This document shows, piece after piece, positions 21,052-30,005 of a DNA stretch of 64,000 bases. Origin of the DNA: Pseudomonas abietaniphila. Lineage in GTDB: Bacteria > Pseudomonadota > Gammaproteobacteria > Pseudomonadales > Pseudomonadaceae. Location of the stretch: assembly GCF_900100795.1 (NCBI RefSeq), contig NZ_FNCO01000014.1, positions 124,001 to 188,000 of the forward strand, read 5' to 3'. Both the position numbers and the translations under genes were made by a program. A model generated the notes under the pieces. It was given only the letters and a program-made list of their open reading frames with translations, did not search any database and was not told where the DNA came from. How positions within the stretch are numbered: position 1 is the first letter of the stretch; every line of letters begins with the position of its first letter.

Positions 21052-21819
21052 CTAAATCCCGTTACGCCGTTCGGCCCGCGCCGTGCGCTGCACCTGCTGA
21101 CGCACCTCTTCCAGCACTTCCTGCACGTACAGCAGATGTCGACTGGACACTTCCCGGGCATCGTCCGCCCGACCTTCGATAATCGCCAGATACAGCTCAC
21201 GGTGCTGACTGATCAGCATGTCGCGTGTCTCGGAGCGTTGTTTGTACATACCGCCGATGTTGGTCACGACATTGCGCCGCAACAGATCGAACAGCCCGCG
21301 AATGGTGTGCAGCAGCACCGCGTTGTGGCTGGCTTCGGCAATCGCCAGGTGGAAATTCGCATCGGCCGCGCCCTCCTCCGCACGACTCACCTCATCGACC
21401 CGCGCGTAGCAATCCTGCAAGGCGTCAAAGGCCTCGCGCAGCCGTGCACGGTCGACGTCCGTCGCGCGGATCGCGGCGTAGTAAGCACAGGACGCTTCGA
21501 GGGTGTGCCGAAACTCCAGCAGGTCGCGTTGCGCATCGGAGCTGCTTTCCAAAAGGTGCAGCAACGGATCGCTGAAGGTAGACCCCAGACTTTCCACCAC
21601 ATAATTGCCGCCACCCTGACGACTGATCAGCAACCCTTTGGCAGTGAGCTTTTGGATCGCTTCACGCAGGGACGGGCGCGACACACCGAACTGCTCGGCC
21701 AGCGCACGCTCCGCCGGCAGACGTTCACCCGCCCGCAGCGTGCCTTCGAGAATCATCCTCTCGAGCTGTTCGACAATATCGTCTGACAAACGGCGCTGAC
21801 GCACCTGATCGAAGCCCAT
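21052..21819 (-). CDS. lldR: Lactate-responsive GntR/FadR-family regulator LldR
   Basis: LldR represses lactate-use genes and is relieved by lactate. The 255-residue protein has an N-terminal winged helix (DDIVEQLERMILEGTLRAGERLPAERALAEQFGVSRPSLREAI split over residues 12-54) and a C-terminal FCD ligand domain with metal-site-type histidines. The ATG at 21819 follows GGAGAAAGGGG directly, deciding the start over an ATG 15 bases earlier. It is divergent from lldP, with a matching palindromic operator between them at 22023. Confidence 0.9.
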   Translation of the reverse strand: MGFDQVRQRRLSDDIVEQLERMILEGTLRAGERLPAERALAEQFGVSRPSLREAIQKLTAKGLLISRQGGGNYVVESLGSTFSDPLLHLLESSSDAQRDLLEFRHTLEASCAYYAAIRATDVDRARLREAFDALQDCYARVDEVSRAEEGAADANFHLAIAEASHNAVLLHTIRGLFDLLRRNVVTNIGGMYKQRSETRDMLISQHRELYLAIIEGRADDAREVSSRHLLYVQEVLEEVRQQVQRTARAERRNGI

Positions 21820-21976
21820 CCCCTTTCTCCACATCCTCAGCTGCCCCGTCCGACACGACTGCGGGGGGCGATTATTCTCGCTGATTGTGATCAGACATTC
21901 ACCCAGCAGATGTAGGACAAATCTCCGATTCAGGCGAAAACCCAGATAACTGCTACAAAAGTTCTACAGGCTTAAA

Positions 21977-22006
21977 TTGACACACCAATGCCAAGGCTTT
22001 TAACCT
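21977..22006 (+). promoter_or_regulatory. Candidate lldP promoter
   Basis: A perfect -35 TTGACA (21977-21982) is followed after 18 bases by TAACCT (22001-22006). The LldR-type palindrome starts 17 bases downstream, as expected for a repressor block around the transcription start. Confidence 0.5.
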
Positions 22007-22022
22007 AGCGACAAGACATTGT

Positions 22023-22041
22023 AAATTGGTATTACCAATTT
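22023..22041. promoter_or_regulatory. LldR-type operator
   Basis: AAATTGGTATTACCAATTT is a perfect 19-base palindrome containing the FadR-family core TNGTNNNACNA. It is close to the operator described for E. coli LldR. It lies between divergent lldR and lldP, just downstream of a promoter. Confidence 0.82.
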
Positions 22042-22239
22042 ATGAATGCCGGCGACTAGTGGTCATCCTCCACGACACGCCGCAAGCAATTCGCGACGGC
22101 GGAACGCTTGAGCTGGTGAGCTGTGCGACTTCGTTCGTCAGCACCGGCAGGACGACAGACACGCAGTTGTCCCCTGCAGGAGCAGCGCACGTACGACATA
22201 GACACCGGGCCTAACCAACAACAATTAGGGGCCTCATAC

Positions 22240-23937
22240 ATGCAAACCTGGCAACAGCTCTACACACCTCTCGGCGGCCTGGGCCTATCGGCACTCGCTG
22301 CAGTCGTTCCCATCGTGTTCTTCTTCCTCGCCTTGGCCGTGTTCCGGCTCAAAGGCCATGTTGCAGGCGCCATCACCCTGTTGCTTGCCGTCCTGATCGC
22401 GATCTTCGCGTTTCAGATGCCTGCCGACATGGCGGTCGCTTCGGCGGCCTATGGCTTCCTTTACGGCTTGTGGCCAATCGCGTGGATCATCGTTGCGGCG
22501 GTGTTCCTCTACAAACTGACGGTCAAGAGCGGCCAGTTCGAGATCATTCGCAGTTCGGTCATGTCGATCACTGACGACCAACGCCTGCAGGTCTTGCTGA
22601 TCGGGTTCTGCTTCGGCGCCTTCCTGGAAGGTGCGGCAGGCTTCGGTGCTCCGGTCGCGATCACGGCAGCCTTGCTGGTAGGCCTGGGTTTGAACCCGCT
22701 GTACGCAGCAGGCTTGTGCCTGATCGCCAACACCGCGCCAGTCGCGTTCGGCGCACTGGGGATTCCGATCATCGTCGCCGGCCAGGTCTCTGGCATCGAC
22801 GCATTCAAGATCGGCGCAATGGCGGGCCGTCAACTGCCGCTGCTGTCGGTCTTCGTGCCGTTCTGGCTGATGTTCATGATGGACGGCGTGAAAGGCGTGA
22901 AGGAAACCTGGCCCGCCGCGCTGGTGGCTGGCGGCAGCTTCGCCGTCGTGCAATTCCTGACCTCCAACTACATTGGCCCGGAACTGCCTGACATTACCTC
23001 GGCACTGGTCAGCCTCGTGTCCCTGACCTTCTTCCTGAAAGTCTGGCAACCCGCCCGCGCAACCGACATGCAGGCGGCAAGCGCAGGCGGCGGCGCAGTC
23101 GTGATGGGCGGCGGTCCTGGCGGCTTCGGTCAGCCACGCACCACCAAAAAATCCCCGTACTCCGCAGGCGTCATCCTCAAGGCCTGGTCACCGTTCCTGA
23201 TTCTGACCGTCATCGTAACGATCTGGACCTTGAAGCCGTTCAAGGCCCTGTTCGCCGCAGGCGGTCCGTTGGCGTCGCTGACCATGAACTTCCCGGTTCC
23301 ACACCTGGATCAACTGGTCATGAAAGGCGCACCGATCGTTGCAACAGCGACGGCCATGCCTGCTGTGTACAAGTTCGACCTGCTGGCAGCCTCCGGCAGC
23401 GCCATTCTGATCTCGGCGATTCTGGCGATGATCGTGCTGCGAATCGGCGTCAAAACTGGTCTTACCACTTTTAAAGAGACCCTGTTCGAACTGCGCTGGG
23501 CCATCGTGTCCATCGGCATGGTGCTGGCCTTCGCCTTCGTCATGAACTACTCGGGCATGTCCTCGACACTGGCGCTTGTTCTGGCCGGTACGGGTTCAGC
23601 ATTCCCGTTCTTCTCGCCCTTCCTTGGCTGGCTCGGTGTGTTCCTGACCGGTTCCGACACCTCGTCCAACGCCTTGTTCGGCTCGCTGCAAGCGACCACC
23701 GCGCACCAGTTGGGTGTCAGTGACGTGCTGATGGTTGCCGCCAACTCCAGCGGCGGCGTGACCGGCAAGATGATCTCCCCGCAATCGATCGCCGTGGCTT
23801 GCGCCGCGACCGGTCTGGTGGGCAAGGAATCGGACCTGTTCCGCTTCACGCTCAAGCACAGCATCTTCTTCGCGGCCATCGTGGGCTGCATCACCTACGT
23901 CCAGGCGTACTGGCTGACCGGCATGCTGGTTCATTAA
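22240..23937 (+). CDS. lldP: L-lactate permease
   Basis: LldP is a lactate/glycolate proton symporter of the inner membrane. The 565-residue protein starts MQTWQQLYTPLGGLGLSALAA and has many hydrophobic segments, with GFCFGAFLEGAAGFGAPVAI near residue 125 and SGVTGKMISPQS-type text near the C-terminus, both family hallmarks. An upstream frame from 22123 would add 39 non-hydrophobic residues and is rejected. It is first of the structural genes, with lldD 68 bases downstream. Confidence 0.95.
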   Translation: MQTWQQLYTPLGGLGLSALAAVVPIVFFFLALAVFRLKGHVAGAITLLLAVLIAIFAFQMPADMAVASAAYGFLYGLWPIAWIIVAAVFLYKLTVKSGQFEIIRSSVMSITDDQRLQVLLIGFCFGAFLEGAAGFGAPVAITAALLVGLGLNPLYAAGLCLIANTAPVAFGALGIPIIVAGQVSGIDAFKIGAMAGRQLPLLSVFVPFWLMFMMDGVKGVKETWPAALVAGGSFAVVQFLTSNYIGPELPDITSALVSLVSLTFFLKVWQPARATDMQAASAGGGAVVMGGGPGGFGQPRTTKKSPYSAGVILKAWSPFLILTVIVTIWTLKPFKALFAAGGPLASLTMNFPVPHLDQLVMKGAPIVATATAMPAVYKFDLLAASGSAILISAILAMIVLRIGVKTGLTTFKETLFELRWAIVSIGMVLAFAFVMNYSGMSSTLALVLAGTGSAFPFFSPFLGWLGVFLTGSDTSSNALFGSLQATTAHQLGVSDVLMVAANSSGGVTGKMISPQSIAVACAATGLVGKESDLFRFTLKHSIFFAAIVGCITYVQAYWLTGMLVH

Positions 23938-24005
23938 CGAGACGAGCGCCGGGTGTGCTCACGCGCACCCGGCGTTGCCCCGCTCACTCAATGTTGCGAG
24001 ACCCC

Positions 24006-25151
24006 ATGATCATTTCTGCCTCCACCGATTATCGTGCCGCTGCGCAACGCAAGCTGCCTCCGTTTCTCTTTCATTACGCCGACGGTGGCGCGTACGCAGA
24101 ACACACCCTGCGCCACAACGTCTCGGACCTGTCCGAAATCGCCTTGCGCCAGCGCGTGCTGAAGAACATGTCCGAGCTCAGCCTGGAAACCCGGCTGTTC
24201 GATGAAACCCTGAGCATGCCCGTGATACTGGCGCCGGTCGGTCTGTGCGGCATGTACGCCCGCCGTGGCGAAGTACAGGCGGCTCGCGCGGCGGCGTCCA
24301 AAGGGATTCCCTTCACGCTGTCGACCGTCTCGCTCTGCCCGATCGAAGAAGTCGCCCCGGCCATCGACCGGCCGATGTGGTTCCAGCTTTACGTCCTCAA
24401 GGATCGCGGCTTCATGCGCAATGCTCTGGAGCGCGCCAAAGCCGCCGGGGTCAAGACGCTGGTGTTCACCGTGGACATGCCGGTACCTGGCGCCCGCTAT
24501 CGCGACCTGCACTCCGGCATGAGCGGCAAGAACGGTCCGATCCGCCGTGTCCTGCAGGCCATGACCCATCCACAATGGGCCTGGGATGTGGGCGTGAACG
24601 GCCGCCCGCACGATCTGGGCAACGTGTCGGCCTACCGCGGCAACCCCACCGGCCTGACGGATTACATCGCCTGGCTCGGCAACAATTTCGACCCGTCGAT
24701 TTCCTGGAAAGACCTGGAATGGATTCGCGATTTCTGGGACGGCCCGATGATCATCAAAGGCATCCTTGACCCCGAAGACGCCCGCGACGCCGTGAAATTC
24801 GGCGCGGATGGTATCGTCGTCTCCAACCATGGCGGCCGCCAGCTCGACGGTGTGCTGTCCAGCGCCCGTGCCTTGCCCGCCATCGCCGACGCTGTAAAAG
24901 GCGAGATCAAGATCCTCGCCGACTCCGGCATTCGCAGCGGCCTGGACGTGGTGCGCATGATTGCCATGGGCGCCGACGCCGTGCTGATCGGCCGCGCGTT
25001 CATTTACGCCCTCGCCACGCACGGCGAAGCAGGCGTGAAGCATTTGCTCGAACTGTTCGAAAAGGAAATGCGCGTAGCCATGGTGCTGACAGGCGCCAAA
25101 TCCGTCAGCGAAATCACCCGCGACTCACTGGTTCGCGAGCTCGGCGCCTGA
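24006..25151 (+). CDS. lldD: L-lactate dehydrogenase (FMN, quinone-linked)
   Basis: LldD oxidises L-lactate to pyruvate at the membrane, passing electrons to quinone. The 381-residue protein starts MIISASTDYRAAAQRKLPPF and has the FMN alpha-hydroxyacid oxidase fold. The active-site loop SNHGGRQLD (273-281) contains the catalytic His275. ADSGIRSGLDVVRMIAMGADAVLIGR follows in the phosphate-binding region. The ATG at 24006 matches the family start; a longer frame from 23799 lies inside lldP. It is cotranscribed with lldP. Confidence 0.96.
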   Translation: MIISASTDYRAAAQRKLPPFLFHYADGGAYAEHTLRHNVSDLSEIALRQRVLKNMSELSLETRLFDETLSMPVILAPVGLCGMYARRGEVQAARAAASKGIPFTLSTVSLCPIEEVAPAIDRPMWFQLYVLKDRGFMRNALERAKAAGVKTLVFTVDMPVPGARYRDLHSGMSGKNGPIRRVLQAMTHPQWAWDVGVNGRPHDLGNVSAYRGNPTGLTDYIAWLGNNFDPSISWKDLEWIRDFWDGPMIIKGILDPEDARDAVKFGADGIVVSNHGGRQLDGVLSSARALPAIADAVKGEIKILADSGIRSGLDVVRMIAMGADAVLIGRAFIYALATHGEAGVKHLLELFEKEMRVAMVLTGAKSVSEITRDSLVRELGA

Positions 25152-25226
25152 GCGCACGCTGTAGAAAACGCACGCGGCACGCCAGATGCCGCGGCGCCAC
25201 GAAGATGACCCCGTGAGGAAGACCGT

Positions 25227-28037
25227 ATGAGCCTGCCCGCCTCGTTTCTGGACGATGTGAAGCGCCTGATTCCTGCCGACCGTCGTTTCGACGACCCGCT
25301 GTCGACGCTCGCCTTCGGCACCGACGCCAGCTTTTACCGGCTGATCCCCAAACTGGTGATCCGCGTCGAATCCGAAGAGGAAGTGGTCACGCTGCTCAAG
25401 CTGGCGCAAGTCGACCGGGTTCCCGTGACGTTTCGTGCGGCGGGGACCAGCCTCTCGGGCCAGGCCATCAGCGACTCGGTGCTGATCGTCCTCGGCGATA
25501 ACTGGAACGGGCGCGAAGTCCGTCGTGAAGGCGAACAGATTCGCCTGCAACCAGGCGTGATCGGCGCACAGGCCAATGCCTGGCTGGCACCGTTCGGACG
25601 CAAGATCGGACCTGACCCGGCCTCCATCAACGCCGCGAAGATTGGCGGGATCGTCGCCAACAACTCCAGCGGCATGTGCTGCGGCACGGCGCAAAACACG
25701 TATCACACGCTGGCAGGCATTCGCCTGGTGCTGGCCGACGGCACACGCATCGACACCGAAGACGCCCAGAGCGTCGCCGCGTTCCGCGCCAGTCACGGCC
25801 CGCTGCTCGAGCGTCTGCGCGAACTGGGTCGCGAAACCCGCGCCAACCCCGAACTCGCCGCAAAGATTCGCCACAAATACCGCCTGAAAAACACCACCGG
25901 TTTGTCTCTGAACGCCCTGGTCGACTTTGAAGAGCCGCTGGATATCCTCAGCCATTTGCTGGTCGGTTCCGAAGGCACCCTTGGGTTCATCAGCGCAGTG
26001 ACCTACGACACCGTGCTCGATCACCCGAACAAGGCCTCCGCGCTGATTGTGTTTCCAGATGTGGAAACCTGCTGCAACGCCGTCACCGTGCTGAAAACCC
26101 AGCCGGTCTCCGCCGTCGAACTGCTCGACCGGCGCAGCATGCGCTCGGTGCAGAACAAACCGGGCATGCCCGCCTTCGTACGAGAGCTGTCGGAAAACGC
26201 CTGCGCGCTGCTGATAGAAGCCCGCGCGGCCACGCAGCCTATGCTGCACGAACAACTGGCGCAGATCATGGCGTCGATCGCGCACTTCCCGGTGGAAAAG
26301 CAGGTGGACTTCACTGAAGACCCCGCTGAAAACGCGCGACTGTGGGCCATCCGCAAAGACACATTCCCCGCCGTCGGCGCCGTGCGCGAAACCGGCACCA
26401 CGGTGATCATCGAGGACGTCACCTTTCCGGTCGAACAACTGGCGATTGGCGTGCGACGCCTGATCGAGCTGTTCGAAAAGCATCACTACGACGAAGCCAT
26501 CCTGTTCGGCCATGCGCTGGAGGGCAACCTGCACTTTGTCTTTACCCAAGGCTTCAACGACCCCGAGGAAATCGCCCGCTACTCGGCCTTCATGGACGAC
26601 GTGACACAGCTGGTCGCCGTCGAGTTCAACGGCTCGCTCAAGGCTGAACACGGCACCGGGCGCAACATGGCGCCGTTCGTGGAGCTCGAGTGGGGCAGCG
26701 ACGCCTATCAATTGATGTGGCAACTCAAGCGCTTGCTCGACCCCAACGGCATCCTCAACCCCGACGTGGTGCTCAGTGAAGACCCGCAGATCCACCTCAA
26801 GCACCTCAAGCCAATGCCGGCTGCCGACGCCATCGTCGACAAATGCATCGAGTGCGGTTTCTGTGAGCCGGTTTGCCCGTCCAAAGGACTGACCCTGAGC
26901 CCGCGCCAGCGCATCGTGATATGGCGCGACATCCAGGCCAAAAAACGCGCCGGCACCGACACCACCGACCTTGAGCGCGATTATCACTACCAGGGCATCG
27001 AGACCTGCGCCGCCACCGGCTTGTGCGCACAGCGGTGCCCAGTCGGTATCAACACCGGGGAGCTGGTGAAAAAGCTGCGGGGACAAGAAGCCACGCACGG
27101 CAGGACCGCCGACTGGCTGGCGCATCACTTCACAACGGCGCTCAAAGGCGCGCGCTTTACCCTGCATGCCGCGAACGGCGCCCGCATGTTGTTGGGTGCG
27201 CCGAGACTGGCGAAGATTTCCGCTGCGCTGACCAAGGCCTCTTCGGGTCGTGTCCCGCTATGGACACCCGCCATGCCACAGCCGGAAAACGCCATCCGCT
27301 TCAATCCACCGGTCGACGATCAACGCCCGCGCGTGGTCTACCTCGCCGCGTGTGTCTCACGGGTCATGGGCCCGGCAGCCGCGGATCACGAACAAATGTC
27401 CCTGATGGACAAAACCCGTGGCCTGCTGGAAAAAGCCGGTTACCAAGTGGTGTTCCCCGACGATCAGGACAGCCTGTGCTGCGGCCAGCCTTTCGCCTCC
27501 AAAGGTTACGCAGCGCAAGCCGAAGAGAAGCGTCAGCAACTGCTCGCGGCGCTGACCAACGCCAGTCGTGGCGGACTCGACCCGATCTACTGCGACACCA
27601 GTCCCTGCACGCTTCGACTGGTCCAGGACCTGAAGGACACCCGCCTCGACCTTTATGATCCGGTGCGTTTCATCCGCACGCATCTGCTCGACAAACTGGA
27701 GTTCACACCTCAACAGGAAGCCATCGCGGTTCACGTCACCTGCAGCACTCAACACCTCGGCGAAAGCCAGGCGCTGATCGAACTGGCGCGGTTGTGCAGC
27801 GTCAACGTGGTTATTCCCGAAGGCATTCACTGCTGCGGCTTTGCGGGTGATAAAGGCTTCACCACGCCGGAGCTCAATGCCCACTCGTTACGCACCTTGA
27901 AGGATGCCGTGCAGTACTGCAGCGAGGGCATCTCCACCAGCCGCACCTGTGAAATCGGCCTGACCCAACACGGCGGAATCGACTACCACGGGCTGGTGTA
28001 CCTGGTTGACCGCGTGACCCGGCCAAGAACCGCTTGA
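25227..28037 (+). CDS. FAD/4Fe-4S D-lactate dehydrogenase (quinone-linked)
   Basis: The 936-residue protein joins an FAD-binding oxidase part (about residues 35-460) to an iron-sulfur part. CIECGFCEPVCP is near 541 and CAATGLCAQRCPVG near 594. Two CCG-type cysteine motifs (CCGQPF near 751 and CCGFAGDKGF near 869) resemble those of heterodisulfide reductase and LldE. In Pseudomonas the gene following lldPD encodes a D-lactate dehydrogenase of this build, named lldE or dld-II in different sources, so no symbol is given. It lies 75 bases after lldD, completing use of both lactate isomers. Confidence 0.9.
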   Translation: MSLPASFLDDVKRLIPADRRFDDPLSTLAFGTDASFYRLIPKLVIRVESEEEVVTLLKLAQVDRVPVTFRAAGTSLSGQAISDSVLIVLGDNWNGREVRREGEQIRLQPGVIGAQANAWLAPFGRKIGPDPASINAAKIGGIVANNSSGMCCGTAQNTYHTLAGIRLVLADGTRIDTEDAQSVAAFRASHGPLLERLRELGRETRANPELAAKIRHKYRLKNTTGLSLNALVDFEEPLDILSHLLVGSEGTLGFISAVTYDTVLDHPNKASALIVFPDVETCCNAVTVLKTQPVSAVELLDRRSMRSVQNKPGMPAFVRELSENACALLIEARAATQPMLHEQLAQIMASIAHFPVEKQVDFTEDPAENARLWAIRKDTFPAVGAVRETGTTVIIEDVTFPVEQLAIGVRRLIELFEKHHYDEAILFGHALEGNLHFVFTQGFNDPEEIARYSAFMDDVTQLVAVEFNGSLKAEHGTGRNMAPFVELEWGSDAYQLMWQLKRLLDPNGILNPDVVLSEDPQIHLKHLKPMPAADAIVDKCIECGFCEPVCPSKGLTLSPRQRIVIWRDIQAKKRAGTDTTDLERDYHYQGIETCAATGLCAQRCPVGINTGELVKKLRGQEATHGRTADWLAHHFTTALKGARFTLHAANGARMLLGAPRLAKISAALTKASSGRVPLWTPAMPQPENAIRFNPPVDDQRPRVVYLAACVSRVMGPAAADHEQMSLMDKTRGLLEKAGYQVVFPDDQDSLCCGQPFASKGYAAQAEEKRQQLLAALTNASRGGLDPIYCDTSPCTLRLVQDLKDTRLDLYDPVRFIRTHLLDKLEFTPQQEAIAVHVTCSTQHLGESQALIELARLCSVNVVIPEGIHCCGFAGDKGFTTPELNAHSLRTLKDAVQYCSEGISTSRTCEIGLTQHGGIDYHGLVYLVDRVTRPRTA

Positions 28038-28042
28038 TGCAC

Positions 28043-28071
28043 TCATATGGAGCGATTTTCGCTCCATATGA
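28043..28071 (+). terminator. Hairpin closing the lactate operon
   Basis: TCATATGGAGCGA-TTT-TCGCTCCATATGA is a perfect 13-bp stem six bases after the D-lactate dehydrogenase stop. There is no T-run, so termination strength is uncertain. Confidence 0.5.
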
Positions 28072-28245
28072 ATGAAACATCCTGCAACATGGCTTTTTCA
28101 CACCATCTCGAAAATAAATAGAACCCCTGCGTTTGAGGGCAGTCCATCTCTTTAAGCGCCACAACACGGGACGCTTATTCCTCTATCTCGGACATCGGCC
28201 ACTGTTAACCGGCCATACCGAGTCCCCAGGCTTAAGGAGATACAC

Positions 28246-28536
28246 ATGAAACGCACAGCACTGACTGGTTTGTTTCTGACCGCTGCACTGATGGGTTCCC
28301 CGGTATTCGCTGCTGATGACCTGTGCGGCGCCAACCTGCAGACCCTGAAGGATGCCCACACGTCCACCAGCACCAATATGAGCGCGGACAGCAAGCAGGA
28401 GCTGGAAAAAACGATGACCGATGCCATGGCGGCTCAAAAGGCTGGCGATGACAAAAAATGCATCGAGTTGACCACCAAAGAAATCACATCGTTGAAAACC
28501 GGCGGTGATGGTTCGGACGGCGGCGCCACCAAGTAA
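28246..28536 (+). CDS. Small secreted protein of unknown function
   Basis: I do not recognise a named family. The 96-residue protein has a clear signal peptide (MKRTALTGLFLTAALMGSPV, cleavage after FAA near 22) and a mature part of about 74 residues rich in Lys, Asp and Thr. Two cysteines (LCGA near 27 and KKCIE near 71) could form a disulfide. The tail is Gly/Asp-rich. AAGGAG lies 7-8 bases before the ATG. It is probably a periplasmic helical protein, standing alone between the lactate operon and ssrA. Confidence 0.85.
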   Translation: MKRTALTGLFLTAALMGSPVFAADDLCGANLQTLKDAHTSTSTNMSADSKQELEKTMTDAMAAQKAGDDKKCIELTTKEITSLKTGGDGSDGGATK

Positions 28537-28589
28537 TGCCCGGCCTGGGCCGGCCGTGAGTCGGCCTGCCGATCTGCGAAAGGCTCAAG

Positions 28590-28618
28590 GTGACGTATCC
28601 CGTTGATTCGGGTACACT
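28590..28618 (+). promoter_or_regulatory. Candidate ssrA promoter
   Basis: GTGACG (28590-28595), a 17-base spacer and TACACT (28613-28618) precede the mature tmRNA 5' end by about 30 bases. That leaves a short leader for RNase P removal. Confidence 0.6.
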
Positions 28619-28648
28619 CCGCGGCCTGACTGCTAGAGCAGCAGAATT

Positions 28649-29040
28649 GGGGCCGATTAGGATTCGACGCCGGTGATGAAACTCTAGGGGCATGCCGACT
28701 TGGTAACAGAAGTCGTAAATCCACTGTTGCAACTTTCTATAGTTGCCAATGACGAAACCTACGGGGAACAAGCTCTCGCTGCGTAAGCGGCGCTAGCCTT
28801 CCTTCTGGTAGCTTCGGCTCCAGCAATCATCAGGGGATGCCTGTAAACCCAAAATGATTGTCATACAGAACAGGATCGCCGTGCAGTACGCTGTGGACGA
28901 ATCGGCTAAAACTTACACAGCTCGCCCAAAGCACCCTGCCCGTCGGGTCGCTGAGGGTTAACTTAATAGACACGGCTAAGCATGTAGGCCCGACAGCGGA
29001 GTACTGGCGGACGGGGGTTCAAATCCCCCCGGCTCCACCA
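28649..29040 (+). ncRNA. ssrA: Transfer-messenger RNA (tmRNA)
   Basis: tmRNA rescues stalled ribosomes and tags the nascent peptide for proteolysis. The 392-nt gene opens GGGGCCGATTAGGATTCGAC and ends with a T-arm GGGGGTTCAAATCCCCCC and GGCTCCACCA. The acceptor stem has a G-U at the third pair, the alanine identity element. The tag frame begins at 28745. The gene is complete, with CCA encoded, and prophage sequence starts directly after it, so its 3' end is the likely attachment site. Confidence 0.97.
28745..28786 (+). other. tmRNA tag-peptide reading frame
   Basis: From the resume codon GCC the frame encodes ANDETYGEQALAA then TAA. The AND start and hydrophobic ALAA end match the E. coli tag (ANDENYALAA), with three extra residues in the middle. 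Confidence 0.93.
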
Positions 29041-29076
29041 TTTGACCCAACGAAACCCAGCGTTTCCAAGGGGTAG

Positions 29077-29138
29077 GTTGTTGAAGGTTGCTGTGGATTC
29101 ATGTGAATTCATTCAGCCTTCAGCGACTTTTCAACAAC
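29077..29138. repeat. Imperfect inverted repeat just inside the prophage left end
   Basis: Arm 29077-29093 (GTTGTTGAAGGTTGCTG) is nearly complementary to 29121-29138 (CAGCGACTTTTCAACAAC), spaced by 27 bases that include AATTCATTCAG. It may be an integrase arm-type region or a T-poor transcription end for ssrA. Neither can be decided here. Confidence 0.5.
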
Positions 29139-29223
29139 ATCCATCTACGGCGTTCTGCCGACCTTCCCCACCATCAAATGCAACTCGTCACCTTGGCTGG
29201 CATTTTTCCGCCTGCCTCGATTA

Positions 29224-29239
29224 CTGTATATCCAAACAG
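29224..29239 (+). promoter_or_regulatory. LexA (SOS) box upstream of the coiled-coil gene
   Basis: CTGTATATCCAAACAG matches CTGT-N8-ACAG exactly, within TACTGTATATCCAAACAGTA. It ends 16 bases before the ATG at 29256, so LexA would cover that gene's promoter. Confidence 0.8.
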
Positions 29240-29255
29240 TATTTGAGTTTGCCAA

Positions 29256-29630
29256 ATGGAAGCCACACCAGAGGCCGAATGGCCCGATGAATTCACCCGA
29301 GAGGAAATGCTCGAGCAGCAGTCGCGCCTGCTCATCGAGGAATTGCGCTTGCTTCAGGATGAAGTGAGCCGGCAGCGGAAGAACATCGCCAAGCTGGTCG
29401 ACATGAACGGCGAGGCTACGAAAGAGCGAGAAGCGGCGCGCGCAGATCTGGCGAAAGCAAAAGAAACGATCACCAGGCTGAACACCGAAAGCTGCGAGCA
29501 ATCGCGGGAGGTGCGAACGCTCAAGGCGCAACTCAATCAGCACAAGGCGGTCATGCGTGAGCACAAAATCCCCGGCTACTACTTCGAGCCGAATTGTGGC
29601 GATCCTATTCCGATCAAGGTCGTGCCCTGA
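29256..29630 (+). CDS. SOS-box-linked coiled-coil protein, function unknown
   Basis: I do not recognise the family. The 124-residue protein is acidic at the start (MEATPEAEWPDEFTREEML), then a long charged helix with heptad-like spacing (about 22-100: many Glu, Lys, Arg, Leu), and a short C-terminal segment GYYFEPNCGDPIPIKVVP. It is the first prophage gene after ssrA, on the strand opposite the late genes, and sits behind a LexA box. Plausible roles include an excision or recombination accessory or a damage-induced cargo protein; none is shown by sequence. Confidence 0.75.
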   Translation: MEATPEAEWPDEFTREEMLEQQSRLLIEELRLLQDEVSRQRKNIAKLVDMNGEATKEREAARADLAKAKETITRLNTESCEQSREVRTLKAQLNQHKAVMREHKIPGYYFEPNCGDPIPIKVVP

Positions 29631-30005
29631 TCACCAGCTTTCCCATGACGTCTCCCAGTCAGGCAGGTCAACCGTCTGACCTGCCAGCGCGTGCGTACTA
29701 TCGCTCAAGTACTGGATGCGGCCTTCAGTGACGAACGAATGGCAAACGAACGGCCGCGGCTCGACATGCCCGCCAGCCATCAGCGTTGCATGCTCTTCCT
29801 CGGTTACATGTTCAAACCCGGTCGTCAGTACGCTTGGAGTGAAGGTTGGCGAATCCGGATTGCCGTTGTAACCCCAGTTCGGACCGGGCGTGTTGGGCGA
29901 ATTGACCTTGATGCTGTGAGGTCCCTTGCAACCCGGGCAGAAAAACCAGATCGATCCCTCCGCACCCTGCCCGAGGCAAGCGCCAACTGTTTTGATTTCG
30001 CTCAT
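29631..30005 (-). CDS. Phage protein of DUF6527-like type
   Basis: The 124-residue protein (MSEIKTVGACLGQ start) has a possible zinc knuckle CPGCKGPHS near 25-35. It then has WGYNGNPDSPTFTPSVL and the conserved end CHSFVTEGRIQYLSDSTHALAGQTVDLPDW. These features recur in small phage proteins often mislabelled ammonia monooxygenase. The family name is from memory. The ATG at 30005 overlaps the stop of the upstream hydrolase by four bases, so the two are coupled. Function is unknown. Confidence 0.75.
   Translation of the reverse strand: MSEIKTVGACLGQGAEGSIWFFCPGCKGPHSIKVNSPNTPGPNWGYNGNPDSPTFTPSVLTTGFEHVTEEEHATLMAGGHVEPRPFVCHSFVTEGRIQYLSDSTHALAGQTVDLPDWETSWESW

Noticed and set aside
29041..29240. 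Exact attL core
   Set aside because: The right junction is outside the window, so the duplicated core cannot be defined.
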